Assembly (NCBI GenBank): GCA_934693165.1
Contig: CAKUUX010000004.1
Location: 1 to 64,000 of the forward strand
Direction: 5' to 3'
DNA: 64,000 bases
DNA from: an uncultured Candidatus Melainabacteria bacterium
Lineage (GTDB): Bacteria; Cyanobacteriota; Vampirovibrionia; Gastranaerophilales; Gastranaerophilaceae
The position numbers were made by a program, and so were the translations under genes. The notes beneath the pieces are model-generated. The model was not told where the DNA came from. It saw nothing but the letters and a program-made list of their open reading frames with translations, and ran no database searches. How positions within the stretch are numbered: the stretch's first letter is position 1; each line of letters starts with the position of its first letter. Positions 51,155 through 59,844 of this stretch are shown one piece after another.

Positions 51155-51934
51155 CTATGATGCCTCTTTTAAAGTTTTCAAATCTTCTTCATATTCTCTA
51201 AAACAAGCTTCCTTGTCTTTACGAGTTTCTACTGTGATATTTTTAGATGTATCAATGATTTCAAACACTTTATGCAAATCCCAATCGCATTTTGAAAAAT
51301 GTATATGTAAATCAATTAAGCTATCCAACTTATTTCCACTAATATGATAACTTGTAGGATTTAATTCTTGAAACTCTTTTAAAAATTCGTAAGGGTTTTT
51401 ACCAAGTTCGTTTGCAGTGCTCATACAATGTGAAATATCAAGGCAAAATCCACAAGGATGATTTGTTCGTACATATTTAATTTCTTCTGGAATAGCGCCA
51501 CGATATGTTCTTTGCATAGTTTTACGAGAAATTATAGGTTTGTTTTCGATAGACATTCTTTTAGGATTGATAATATTTAACTGTCTAACTGTTTCTTCAA
51601 TGTTTCCTAACTTTCCTGGATGAACAACAACATACTGAACATCAAGTTCTTCTGCATATTTATCAACTTGATTGTTGAAAATATCTTTATTGAATTCAAA
51701 TTGTTTTTCATCTGCAAGATTTACATTAAAAACAGAATGTGGTGCGTGCAATGTGAATGGAACATTGATTTTAGCCTTAAACTTTTTCCAGGCTTCAAGA
51801 TTTTCCATTGTATTAGGATTCATAAATAATTCAATATATGAAAATAAATCGTGATTGAAAAAATCAAATACCTCATTATCGTATTTGCCAATTTCATCCG
51901 AATACATTTTAAAACCTAATTTTAAATCTTGCAT
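51155..51934 (-). CDS. TIM-barrel sugar isomerase/epimerase-like protein
   Basis: 259 residues of the AP-endonuclease-2/xylose-isomerase-like fold: FTLHAPHSVFNVN, YVVVHPGKLGN, RMSIENKP, GFCLDISHC and YHISGN give the metal-binding His, Glu, Asp and His residues of the barrel. Substrate unknown; the context suggests a sugar phosphate or nucleotide-sugar precursor. Has a gagg ribosome site and a TATAAT about 25 bases upstream, so it probably heads the minus-strand operon that includes the GT9 and GT2 genes. Confidence 0.82.
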   Translation of the reverse strand: MQDLKLGFKMYSDEIGKYDNEVFDFFNHDLFSYIELFMNPNTMENLEAWKKFKAKINVPFTLHAPHSVFNVNLADEKQFEFNKDIFNNQVDKYAEELDVQYVVVHPGKLGNIEETVRQLNIINPKRMSIENKPIISRKTMQRTYRGAIPEEIKYVRTNHPCGFCLDISHCMSTANELGKNPYEFLKEFQELNPTSYHISGNKLDSLIDLHIHFSKCDWDLHKVFEIIDTSKNITVETRKDKEACFREYEEDLKTLKEAS

Positions 51935-52025
51935 AAATTGTTACCTCTTTTGAATAACATTATAGCAAAAAATTTCTTTAAAAGTTTTATGCTACAATAG
52001 GGGTATTTTAAAGGATAATTTTTTC

Positions 52026-53075
52026 ATGAAAAATAAAAATGTTTTGATACTGAGTCACAATTTCACTAACACAGGAGGTCCTAGAGCGATTTTAGAATTA
52101 GCTAAAATCTTTAAAAATAATGGATGGAAACCTTTAGTTGTAGGTTTTGGACATGGTTCAGAATTGAGAGAAGAATTTAAAGCTAATGGCATAAAAGCTA
52201 TTAAAATTAAAAAATATCTAATTCCTCTACTAACTTTTATTTCTAAATTTTTTAATCTTACTATAGCAAACACAATTACTATGGGAAAAGAAGTTTTGTA
52301 TTTGAGCAAACATTCTAAAACACCTTTGGTATGGTGGATTCACGAGGCAGGATTAATTGAAAATTTAAATAAAAAGGAAAAAATCCTATTTGAAAAAGCC
52401 TTAAACTCTTGTAGCGAAGTTTATGCAGTCAGTGATTATGCAAAAACTTTTATTGATAAATATAGAAAAGATGTTAAAGTCTTAAATTTTGGAATACAAG
52501 ATGAATACCAAAGATTTTCGAATATTGAAAAAGTAAAAAATGATAAGATTAAACTTCTTATGGTTGGTGATATTGGAAAAATAAAAGGGCAAGATATTGC
52601 AATAAAAGCATTTTTAAGATTACCAGAAGAATATCGTGAAAAATGTGATTTCGATTTTATAGGTGATTTTGGTGATTTAGAATATAAAAATATTATAGAA
52701 AATCTTGTTGGTAATACTGAAAATATTCATTTTTTAGGTAAAAAAGTTAGAAATGAAGCTTTAACTATTTTGAATAACACTGATATTGTTTTATTCACTT
52801 CTCGTGGAGATTCTTATTCTATTGCTGGTATTGAGGCATTGATGTTAAATAAACCTCTTATTATTTCAAATAACACAGGTATTTCAAATGTTATAAAAAA
52901 ATATCTTCCTCAAATGGTCTATGAAGATGAAAATAATTTGGTAGAAATTTTAGAAAAAACAATTGATACTTTTGAAATTTCTCTTGATACAAGAAAAATT
53001 TACTTAGAAAACTTTTCTCTTGAAAGTTTTAATGACTTTGTCGTTAAAGAGTTTATCGAAAATCAAAAATATTGA
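52026..53075 (+). CDS. GT4-family glycosyltransferase
   Basis: 349 residues: VLILSHNFTNTGGPRAILEL (acceptor loop with GGP), LLMVGDIGKIKGQDIAIKAF and TSRGDSYSIAGIEALMLNKP (E-x7-E-type donor site). An aaagga ribosome site precedes the ATG, and TACAAT lies at about -40. It is divergent from the TIM-barrel gene and marks the right edge of the polysaccharide locus. Confidence 0.9.
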   Translation: MKNKNVLILSHNFTNTGGPRAILELAKIFKNNGWKPLVVGFGHGSELREEFKANGIKAIKIKKYLIPLLTFISKFFNLTIANTITMGKEVLYLSKHSKTPLVWWIHEAGLIENLNKKEKILFEKALNSCSEVYAVSDYAKTFIDKYRKDVKVLNFGIQDEYQRFSNIEKVKNDKIKLLMVGDIGKIKGQDIAIKAFLRLPEEYREKCDFDFIGDFGDLEYKNIIENLVGNTENIHFLGKKVRNEALTILNNTDIVLFTSRGDSYSIAGIEALMLNKPLIISNNTGISNVIKKYLPQMVYEDENNLVEILEKTIDTFEISLDTRKIYLENFSLESFNDFVVKEFIENQKY

Positions 53076-53083
53076 TTTCTTTA

Positions 53084-53092
53084 TGCTAAGAT
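53084..53092 (+). promoter_or_regulatory. Extended -10 of radA (leaderless)
   Basis: TGC followed by TAAGAT, ending six bases before the ATG at 53099. Confidence 0.55.
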
Positions 53093-53098
53093 AAATTT

Positions 53099-54466
53099 AT
53101 GGCTAAGGTTAAGACAAAATTTACATGCCAGCAATGTGGGTATGAAAGCGTTAGATATATGGGCAAATGCCCAAATTGTTCTGCGTGGGGTTCTTTTGTT
53201 GAAGAAGTTGACGAGGATTTGACTCCAAAAGCTGAACACGCTGAATTTTTTCAAAACGATACAAAACCAACACTTATAAAAAATATCGAAGTAAATGACG
53301 AATTTAGAACAAGCACAAATATTTCTGAATTTGATAGAGTTTTAGGTGGAGGTTTTGTGCAAGGCTCTTTAGTGCTACTTGCAGGCGACCCTGGGATTGG
53401 TAAATCTACTCTCGTTCTTCAAACAAGTGGACAACTTTGTGCACAAGGTAAAAAAGTCCTTTACGCTTCTGCCGAAGAAAGCGCTACACAAATCAAATCA
53501 AGAGCAGAAAGATTAAATATTAATAGTGAAAGCTTGTATGTTTACTCACAAACAAATCTCGAATGTATTAAATCTCAAATTTCTGAACTTAAACCTGATT
53601 TTTTAATTATTGATAGTGTGCAAGCCGTATTTACAAACACGATTACAAGTTCGGCAGGTAGCCTTTCTCAAATTAGAGAATGTTGTAATATTTTAATGCA
53701 TTTAGCAAAATGCGAAAATATAACCGTTGTAGTTATTGGGCATGTTACTAAAGAAGGTAATATTGCTGGTCCAAAAATGTTAGAACACATGGTGGACGTT
53801 GTCCTTCAATTTGAAGGTGATAAATATAAATCTTATAGAATGTTACGTTCTATAAAAAACAGATTTGGTACAACTTCAGAAGTTGGACTTTTTGATATGA
53901 AAGATACAGGACTTGTAGAAATAACAAATTCTGGCGACATATTTTTAGATATAAACCACGAAAACGCTACAGGTAGTGTTGTAATTGTGACAAACGAAGG
54001 TACACGTCCGATTTTAGTTGAAATTCAAGCTCTTGTAGGTTCAACCTCATACCCTGCACCAAGAAGAGTAACAAACGGTGTTGATACAAATCGTGTACTA
54101 CAAATTCTTGCAGTACTTGAAAAAAGAGTTGGACTTAATTTTTCTAAACAAGATGTGTATGTAAATGTTATCGGTGGTATTGATATCAGAGAACCTGCAG
54201 CAGACTTAGGTATTGCAATTGCTATTGTTTCTTGTTTTAAAGACAAATTAGTTGATAACAAAACTGTTATTGTTGGCGAAATTGGTCTTTCTGGCGAAGT
54301 TCGCTCAATTACTAATTTAGAAAAAAGATTGATTGAAGCTGAAAAATTAGGCTTTAAAACAGCTGTTATTCCTAAATCTAACGAAAAAAGTCTTTCAAAA
54401 AATTTAAAAATAAAGCTTGTTGGAGTTAATAAAGTTACAGATGCATTAAAAGAGTGTTGTTTTTAG
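53099..54466 (+). CDS. radA: DNA repair protein RadA/Sms
   Basis: Branch-migration ATPase of recombination. 455 residues: N-terminal C4 zinc finger (Cys10, Cys13, Cys24, Cys27), RecA-like core with Walker A GDPGIGKST, the RadA-specific KNRFG motif, and the C-terminal Lon-like domain (VNVIGGIDIREPAADLGIAI). Full length. Predicted leaderless mRNA. Probably an operon with the ABC exporter that follows, although that gene has its own -10 candidates. Confidence 0.97.
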   Translation: MAKVKTKFTCQQCGYESVRYMGKCPNCSAWGSFVEEVDEDLTPKAEHAEFFQNDTKPTLIKNIEVNDEFRTSTNISEFDRVLGGGFVQGSLVLLAGDPGIGKSTLVLQTSGQLCAQGKKVLYASAEESATQIKSRAERLNINSESLYVYSQTNLECIKSQISELKPDFLIIDSVQAVFTNTITSSAGSLSQIRECCNILMHLAKCENITVVVIGHVTKEGNIAGPKMLEHMVDVVLQFEGDKYKSYRMLRSIKNRFGTTSEVGLFDMKDTGLVEITNSGDIFLDINHENATGSVVIVTNEGTRPILVEIQALVGSTSYPAPRRVTNGVDTNRVLQILAVLEKRVGLNFSKQDVYVNVIGGIDIREPAADLGIAIAIVSCFKDKLVDNKTVIVGEIGLSGEVRSITNLEKRLIEAEKLGFKTAVIPKSNEKSLSKNLKIKLVGVNKVTDALKECCF

Positions 54467-54492
54467 TTTTTTTATAATATAATTTAGGTATT

Positions 54493-56322
54493 ATGAAACT
54501 AGATCAAACTACAGCTCAAAATTCTTATAGATACGGATGGCTGTTAAAAAGAATATTTCCGTACATCAAACCTTTAATGGGTCGTATCTTATTGGGTTTA
54601 GCAGTTGCTATTCCTTTAGGACTATTAGATGGCGTTACAGCATTCGCTTTAAAACCTTATATGGATTATGTTGTAGGTCAACAAGATTTAATCTTTGATT
54701 GGAAATTTATCCATATTAACTTAAAATACACTGTTTTAGCATTTGCACTACCATTTGCAGTAGTCGTATTTGCTGCAATTCAAGGTTTGTTGAGATACTT
54801 GAATGAGTATTTAACTCAATGGGTTAGCCAAAAAATCACTATCCATGTTAAAGAAGATTTGTTTACAAGACTTGTTCATATGGATACAAAATTCTATGAT
54901 GAAAACTCATCTGGTATTGTAATTTCAAGATATATGAATGACCCAGCAACTGCATCTTCATCTCTAGTTGACCAATTAACAAACATTATCACAAGTTTGT
55001 TTGGGGCTCTTGGTTTGATTGCCGTAATGCTTTACAGTTCTTGGAGATTGGCTGTTGTCGGTGTTTTAGTTTTAGGTATCGCATTTTTACCAGTTGCTTT
55101 AATTAGAAATATTATTAAAAGAGCTTCTAATCAATCTTTAGTGATTGGTGGTAACATTACTACAAATATCAATGAAACTTATATTGGTAACAAAACAATT
55201 TGTTCTTACGGTCTACAAAATAGACAAGATTCAATGTTTAGAGAACAATTAAGAAAATCTTTTGATGTTGCAATGAGTTTATTAAAACGTGCAGCTTGGA
55301 TGTCACCAATGATGTATTTGATTGCATCTGTTGGTATCGCAATTGTTCTTTGGTATGGTACAAAATTAATTTTAACAGGCGTTATGACAGCAGGTGGTTT
55401 TGCCTCATTCGTAACTTCTCTATTACTATTGTACAAACCAGTTAAAACATTAGGTAGAAACTTACAAAACCTACAAGCAATCTTTGTTTCTTTATGTCGT
55501 GTATTTGAATTGTTTGATTTAGAACCAGAAGTTCAAAATTTACCAAACGCAGTTCAAATGCCAGAAATTCAAAAGAATGTTAAATTTGAAAATGTAAACT
55601 TTGAATATGTAAAAGATGTTCCAGTATTAAAAAACGTTAATTTTGAAGTTGCAAAAGGTGAAACAGTTGCAATTGTTGGCAATTCTGGTGGTGGTAAATC
55701 TACTATTGCAAACTTAATTCCAAGATTTTATGACGTAACTTCTGGAGCTATTAAAATTGATGATGTAGACATCAAAAACTTTACTCTTGAATCTTTAAGA
55801 CAAAATATAGCAATGGTATTCCAAGATAATTTCTTATTCTCAGCAACAATTAGAGAAAATATTATGCTTGGCAATCCTAATGCTACAGAAGAAGAACTTC
55901 AAGAAGCAGTTAGAGCAGCTCACTTAGAAGATATGCTAAAAGAAATGCCAAATGGCATTGATACAGAACTTAGCGAAAGAGGTGTAACTCTTTCTGGTGG
56001 TCAAAGACAACGTGTTGCAATTGCAAGAGCAATGATTAAACAAGCTCCTATTGTTATTCTTGATGAAGCAACTTCAGCACTGGATAACGAATCAGAAGCC
56101 ATTGTTCAAAAAGCTTTGGACAACTTAATTAAGAACAAAACTGTATTTTTAATTGCACACAGATTTACAACAATTAAAAATGCTAATAGAATAATTGTTG
56201 TTAACGAAGGAGAACTTGTTGAACAAGGTACTCACGAAGAATTAATGCAAATCGAAGGGGGTCAATACAAACACCTATACGAAATGCAATTTAGAAATCA
56301 AGATAAAACAAACGCACAATAA
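54493..56322 (+). CDS. msbA: MsbA-like ABC exporter
   Basis: 609 residues, one half-transporter. Residues 20-320 hold six membrane helices of a type I ABC exporter; the nucleotide-binding domain has Walker A GNSGGGKST, Q-loop FQDNFLF, signature LSGGQRQRVA, Walker B IVILDEATSALD and the H-loop AHRFTT. Works as a homodimer. The MsbA lipid A-core flippase role is inferred from overall similarity and from the neighbouring LPS genes; other lipid or peptide export is possible. TATAAT-like sequences lie 9 and 14 bases before the ATG. Confidence 0.85.
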   Translation: MKLDQTTAQNSYRYGWLLKRIFPYIKPLMGRILLGLAVAIPLGLLDGVTAFALKPYMDYVVGQQDLIFDWKFIHINLKYTVLAFALPFAVVVFAAIQGLLRYLNEYLTQWVSQKITIHVKEDLFTRLVHMDTKFYDENSSGIVISRYMNDPATASSSLVDQLTNIITSLFGALGLIAVMLYSSWRLAVVGVLVLGIAFLPVALIRNIIKRASNQSLVIGGNITTNINETYIGNKTICSYGLQNRQDSMFREQLRKSFDVAMSLLKRAAWMSPMMYLIASVGIAIVLWYGTKLILTGVMTAGGFASFVTSLLLLYKPVKTLGRNLQNLQAIFVSLCRVFELFDLEPEVQNLPNAVQMPEIQKNVKFENVNFEYVKDVPVLKNVNFEVAKGETVAIVGNSGGGKSTIANLIPRFYDVTSGAIKIDDVDIKNFTLESLRQNIAMVFQDNFLFSATIRENIMLGNPNATEEELQEAVRAAHLEDMLKEMPNGIDTELSERGVTLSGGQRQRVAIARAMIKQAPIVILDEATSALDNESEAIVQKALDNLIKNKTVFLIAHRFTTIKNANRIIVVNEGELVEQGTHEELMQIEGGQYKHLYEMQFRNQDKTNAQ

Positions 56323-56346
56323 GTAAAATAAAAGAAGGTTAATAAA

Positions 56347-58341
56347 ATGAGCAAATATTTATTAGAAATTGGTGTAGAAGAATTACCATACGTTATAATT
56401 CCAACATTTATTAGTCAATTAAAAACAAATTTTGAAAAACTATTCTCAGAATTAAATATTGAATATAAAGACGTAAATGTATTAGCAACTCCAAGACGTT
56501 TAGCCGTTATTATTGATGGGTTAGCTGAAAAACAAGAAGACGTTGAAAAAGTTCTTCGTGGACCAATTAAAAATGTTGCTTATGACGAATCAGGAAATCT
56601 TACAAAAGCAGGTGAAGGTTTCTTAAAGAAAAACAGCGTTGACACTAAAGATGCTTATTTACAAAATAATTATTTACACGCAAAAGTTCTTTTAAAAGGT
56701 AAAATGACAGAAGATATTTTAAAAGAAAATGTTCCTAATTTAATTTTGAAACTTCAAGGTTCACACTTTATGCGTTGGGCAAACCATAGTGAAAAATTCT
56801 CAAGACCAATTAGATGGATTGTTTCTATCTTGGATGAAAAACCAGTTGAAATTCAAATCATTGACGTAAAATCATCAAATGTTACTCGTGGTCATAGATT
56901 TTCAAATCAACATGTTGTAATTAATCATCCTGATGAATATGTTTCAAAATTAAAAGAAGCATGCGTTTATGTTGATCAAAATGAAAGAAAAGATTTAATC
57001 GTAAAAATGGCTCATGAAGAAGCATCAAAACTGGGCGCAGAACCATATTACAATGATGATTTATTAGAAGAAGTTACATATCTTTGCGAATATCCAAAAG
57101 CAGTTGTTTGCTACTTTGATGAAAAATATTTAGAATTACCAGAAGAAGTACCAATTACTGTAATGGCTCACCACCAAAGATATTTTGCTTTAAAGAAAGA
57201 CGGTAAATTAACAAACCAATTCATCACAATTACAAACTTTATTGGTGATGATTTTGAAAATATTAAAGCAGGCAACTTGAGAGTTGTTAGAGCAAGACTT
57301 GATGATGGCGTGTTCTTCTTTAAAGAAGATTTGAAAAAACCTCTTGAAGCATACGTTGAAGGCTTGAAAGGTATGACTTTCCAAAAAGGTTTAGGCTCAG
57401 TTTATGATAAAACTCAAAGATTAGTAAAATTATCAGAAAACATAGCAAAAGAACTTGGCGCAGATGTTGAAAAATCAAAAAGATGCGCATTGCTATGTAA
57501 GGCAGACTTGGTAACAAGCTTGGTATATGAATTTACAGAACTTCAAGGCTTTATCGGTGCTGATTACGCAAAACACGCAGGCGAAGCTCCAGAAGTTTGC
57601 TTAGGTATTAAAGAACACTACTTCCCTATCAATGCTGATAGCGAATTGGCAACATCACCTGTTGGTCAAGTTGTTGGTATTGCTGATAAAATTGATACAA
57701 TCTGTGCAGTTTTTGTAGATGGTAAAAAACCTACAGGTTCTTCTGACCCACTAGGCGTTAGACGTGCTGCTTTAGGTATTATAAAAACAGTTATTAACAA
57801 GGATTTAAAAATTAATCTTGAAAAATTGATTGACGAAACTATTAAACTTTTACCAGTTCAAAAAGATTGTGCTCAAGAAGTTAATGAATTCTTTAAGCAA
57901 AGATTGTCAATCTATTTGGCAGATACTTACAAAAAGGATGCAATTGAAGCATGCCTTTCTGTAAAAAATCCTTTATCAGATTTAACAGACTTTATGCACA
58001 AACTAAAAGCAGTTACAAATGCCGATTTGAAACCTGTTTTAGAAAGCGCAAACAGAGTTATTAGAATTTTGAAAACTCCTGTTCATGCCGAGATTAAATC
58101 AGAGTTATTTAAAGATGACTCAGAAAGCATGCTTTATGAAAACATGAATAAGGTTTCAGAAACATCTGATTACAATAAATATCTACAAGAAGTTATTACC
58201 TTAACTCCTTATGTAGAGAAGTTTTTCGACAATGTATTAGTAATGGATAATGATGAAAATGTTAAAAATAATCGCTTAGCATTGCTTACAACATTGAAAG
58301 AAAAATACGAAAAAGTAGCAGATTTTAGTAAATTCCAATAG
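56347..58341 (+). CDS. glyS: Glycyl-tRNA synthetase beta subunit
   Basis: 664 residues; beta subunit of the alpha2beta2 type enzyme. LLEIGVEELPYVIIPTFISQ, ATPRRLAVIIDG, HFMRWANHSEKFSRPIRWIV, MAHHQRYFAL, and the HD-like/anticodon-binding C-terminus ending in TPYVEKFFDNVLVMDND. The alpha subunit gene (glyQ) is not adjacent, which is unusual, as the two genes normally form an operon. Spacing of 24 bp after msbA suggests cotranscription; aagaagg ribosome site. Confidence 0.97.
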   Translation: MSKYLLEIGVEELPYVIIPTFISQLKTNFEKLFSELNIEYKDVNVLATPRRLAVIIDGLAEKQEDVEKVLRGPIKNVAYDESGNLTKAGEGFLKKNSVDTKDAYLQNNYLHAKVLLKGKMTEDILKENVPNLILKLQGSHFMRWANHSEKFSRPIRWIVSILDEKPVEIQIIDVKSSNVTRGHRFSNQHVVINHPDEYVSKLKEACVYVDQNERKDLIVKMAHEEASKLGAEPYYNDDLLEEVTYLCEYPKAVVCYFDEKYLELPEEVPITVMAHHQRYFALKKDGKLTNQFITITNFIGDDFENIKAGNLRVVRARLDDGVFFFKEDLKKPLEAYVEGLKGMTFQKGLGSVYDKTQRLVKLSENIAKELGADVEKSKRCALLCKADLVTSLVYEFTELQGFIGADYAKHAGEAPEVCLGIKEHYFPINADSELATSPVGQVVGIADKIDTICAVFVDGKKPTGSSDPLGVRRAALGIIKTVINKDLKINLEKLIDETIKLLPVQKDCAQEVNEFFKQRLSIYLADTYKKDAIEACLSVKNPLSDLTDFMHKLKAVTNADLKPVLESANRVIRILKTPVHAEIKSELFKDDSESMLYENMNKVSETSDYNKYLQEVITLTPYVEKFFDNVLVMDNDENVKNNRLALLTTLKEKYEKVADFSKFQ

Positions 58342-58362
58342 GGATTGTAAAAATAAAATTTG

Positions 58363-58391
58363 TTGATATAATTGTGTTTGGGTGATATAAT
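58363..58391 (+). promoter_or_regulatory. Promoter of the 98-aa gene
   Basis: TTGATA (58363-58368), 17-base spacer ending TGA, TATAAT (58386-58391). The start codon is at 58526, giving a 5' UTR of about 128 bases, in contrast to the leaderless genes around it. Confidence 0.7.
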
Positions 58392-58525
58392 GTTAACAAT
58401 TGTAAACAAACTCCCCAAATGAGTAAATTATTTTTTTCAGGACGCTTTAACATAACATAAGACAAAGATAAATCTTAAAAAATTAAAAAGTGTAGTAATC
58501 AAATAATTTATAAAGGTAGGAAAAA

Positions 58526-58822
58526 ATGGCAAAGAAACAATTTAGAATACAAGAACAAGAACAAAAAAATATTAAATCACAATTTTTAAATTTTGTTCAA
58601 GGTCAAGATAAAACAGATGTAGATTATTTCAAAATGATTACATCAGATGCAGGCTTTACACAAGATTCTGGCATACATAGACTTGAAGCAATGGTCAGAA
58701 CACAACTAAGACGAGAAATTCCAAATATTGAAAAATCACAATCTTATGAATTTCTAGTTGACGCAGTAATGCAAAACTATATGAAAAAACAGCTTCAAGC
58801 CACAGACGGCGAAATCGCTTAA
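58526..58822 (+). CDS. Small protein of unknown function, 98 aa
   Basis: 98 residues, mostly helical and Gln-rich (MAKKQFRIQEQEQKNIKSQF), no signal peptide or membrane segment. Ends QLQATDGEIA. An aaggtagg ribosome site precedes the ATG. Not a family I recognise. The gene has a strong extended promoter, a long untranslated leader and about 90 bases of structured sequence between its stop codon and a strong terminator, so its expression may be set at the RNA level. Confidence 0.75.
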   Translation: MAKKQFRIQEQEQKNIKSQFLNFVQGQDKTDVDYFKMITSDAGFTQDSGIHRLEAMVRTQLRREIPNIEKSQSYEFLVDAVMQNYMKKQLQATDGEIA

Positions 58823-58911
58823 GACTGAAGGAAGGTACATAGCATTAGCTGTCACCGCGATTGGTAGGGGGTCTTTTAAATTTAAAAAAGACTTAATTAA
58901 AATCAAGAAGA
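58820..58911 (+). ncRNA. Possible structured 3' UTR RNA
   Basis: Between the stop codon and the terminator. AAGACT at the start can pair with GGTCTT (58869-58874), and GTCTTTT with AAAAGAC just after, so the GTCTT segment has two exclusive partners, as in riboswitch or attenuator designs. The segment in between (ggtacatagcattagctgtc, then accgcgattggtaggggg) is GC-richer than its surroundings. No known riboswitch class recognised. Confidence 0.4.
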
Positions 58912-58950
58912 ATGGTTTTTATATCAAAAGGTATAGAGGCCATTTTTTTT
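58912..58950 (+). terminator. Terminator after the 98-aa gene
   Basis: ATGGTTTTTATA pairs along its full length (with G-U pairs) to TATAGAGGCCAT, followed by T8. Confidence 0.85.
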
Positions 58951-59000
58951 ATGGAAAAGTAAAATATTTTAAAAAATATATACAATAAAAATTAATATAC

Positions 59001-59029
59001 TTGCAAAAAAAACATTATTCCTATATAAT
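59001..59029 (+). promoter_or_regulatory. Promoter of the tRNA-Asp unit
   Basis: TTGCAA (59001-59006), 17-base spacer, TATAAT (59024-59029). Transcript would contain two structured leader elements and then tRNA-Asp. Confidence 0.8.
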
Positions 59030-59038
59030 AAACTTGTA

Positions 59039-59080
59039 GGCAAGTCAGGCTACTCCCAAAAGGAGCGAAAGCCCCTTGCC
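59039..59080 (+). ncRNA. Hairpin in tRNA-Asp leader
   Basis: GGCAAG/CTTGCC closes a 42-nt element; inside it GGCT pairs with AGCC and CTCC with GGAG. It starts within a few bases of the predicted transcription start. Confidence 0.5.
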
Positions 59081-59096
59081 GAAACCAAAAGAATAT

Positions 59097-59175
59097 GGGA
59101 TTGTAGCTCAGTTCCGAGCGAACCCTCGGGTTTGCGAAGTTAGATTAAAACTCTAACCAAACTGAACGAAAATCC
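59097..59175 (+). ncRNA. tRNA-Asp-derived leader element with antisense segment
   Basis: Begins with 17 bases identical to the 5' end of tRNA-Asp, exactly 94 bp upstream of it. Then hairpin CCGAG/CTCGG, then GTTAGA/TCTAAC, with GTTTG/CAAAC and TCAG/CTGA continuing the stem and GGATT/AATCC closing the whole. Bases 59150-59165 are perfectly complementary to 59202-59217, the D-arm of the real tRNA-Asp, so the leader can pair with itself or with the tRNA. Confidence 0.6.
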
Positions 59176-59190
59176 TAAAACCAATAATAT

Positions 59191-59268
59191 GGGATTGTAG
59201 CTCAGTTTGGTTAGAGTGTCTGCCTGTCACGCAGAAGGTCGCGAGTTCGAGCCTCGTCAGTCCCGCCA
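59191..59268 (+). tRNA. tRNA-Asp (anticodon GTC)
   Basis: Cloverleaf: acceptor GGGATTG/CAGTCCC, D stem and loop AGTTTGGTTA, anticodon stem TCTGC/GCAGA with loop CTGTCAC, T arm GCGAG-TTCGAGC-CTCGT, discriminator G and an encoded CCA. Confidence 0.97.
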
Positions 59269-59274
59269 TTTAAT

Positions 59275-59303
59275 AAAACAGCTTCGTTATGGAGCTGTTT
59301 TTT
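59275..59303 (+). terminator. Terminator of tRNA-Asp
   Basis: AAACAGCT, 9-base loop, AGCTGTTT, then TTT. Confidence 0.85.
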
Positions 59304-59388
59304 AGTATTTATGCGTGTTTGCGTTGGTTCGATAGTTGCATTATTTTTGCTACATTTTATTGTTTAATTTTAGATGTTTTTTATTTTG

Positions 59389-59397
59389 TGTTATAAT
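59389..59397 (+). promoter_or_regulatory. Extended -10 of dut (leaderless)
   Basis: TGTTATAAT ending six bases before the ATG at 59404. Confidence 0.65.
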
Positions 59398-59403
59398 TTT
59401 TGT

Positions 59404-59841
59404 ATGAAATTAAAGATTGAAAGATTAGAACACAACAGAATTTTACCAGAATACAAGACAGCAGGTGCTGCTGGAATGGATTTATGCGCAGCTATAACTG
59501 AACCTATGACTTTGCAACCTCTTGAACGTAAGCTTGTTCCTACAGGTTTGAAAATTGAGTTAGAGCACGGTTACGAAGCACAAATTCGTCCTCGTTCTGG
59601 TTTATCTATCAAACATGGTATTACTTTAATTAACTGTGTAGGCACAATTGATGAAGATTACAGAGGTGAGCTATTAGTTCCTATCGTAAATTTATCAAAC
59701 GTTGAGTACACTATTTTACCTGATGAAAGAATTGCTCAAATGGTAATTTCTAAATACGAACAAGCAAATATTGAAGTCGTTACAGAATTATCAGACACAG
59801 TTCGTGGCGAAGGTGGTTTCGGTTCAACTGGAAAGGCATAA
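59404..59841 (+). CDS. dut: dUTP diphosphatase
   Basis: Hydrolyses dUTP to dUMP, keeping uracil out of DNA and feeding thymidylate synthesis. 145 residues with all five trimeric dUTPase motifs in order: AGMDLCA, RPRSGLS, NCVGTIDEDYRGEL, RIAQMVI and RGEGGFGSTG. Start at 59404 is preferred over an in-frame ATG ten codons upstream because that one lies upstream of the extended -10 and the family starts near KLKIERLEH. Confidence 0.97.
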   Translation: MKLKIERLEHNRILPEYKTAGAAGMDLCAAITEPMTLQPLERKLVPTGLKIELEHGYEAQIRPRSGLSIKHGITLINCVGTIDEDYRGELLVPIVNLSNVEYTILPDERIAQMVISKYEQANIEVVTELSDTVRGEGGFGSTGKA

Positions 59842-59844
59842 GCC

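Noticed and set aside
58820..58911. Known riboswitch class (cobalamin, FMN, c-di-GMP) or SRP RNA
   Set aside because: None of the consensus boxes of these families could be matched; left as an unassigned structured region.
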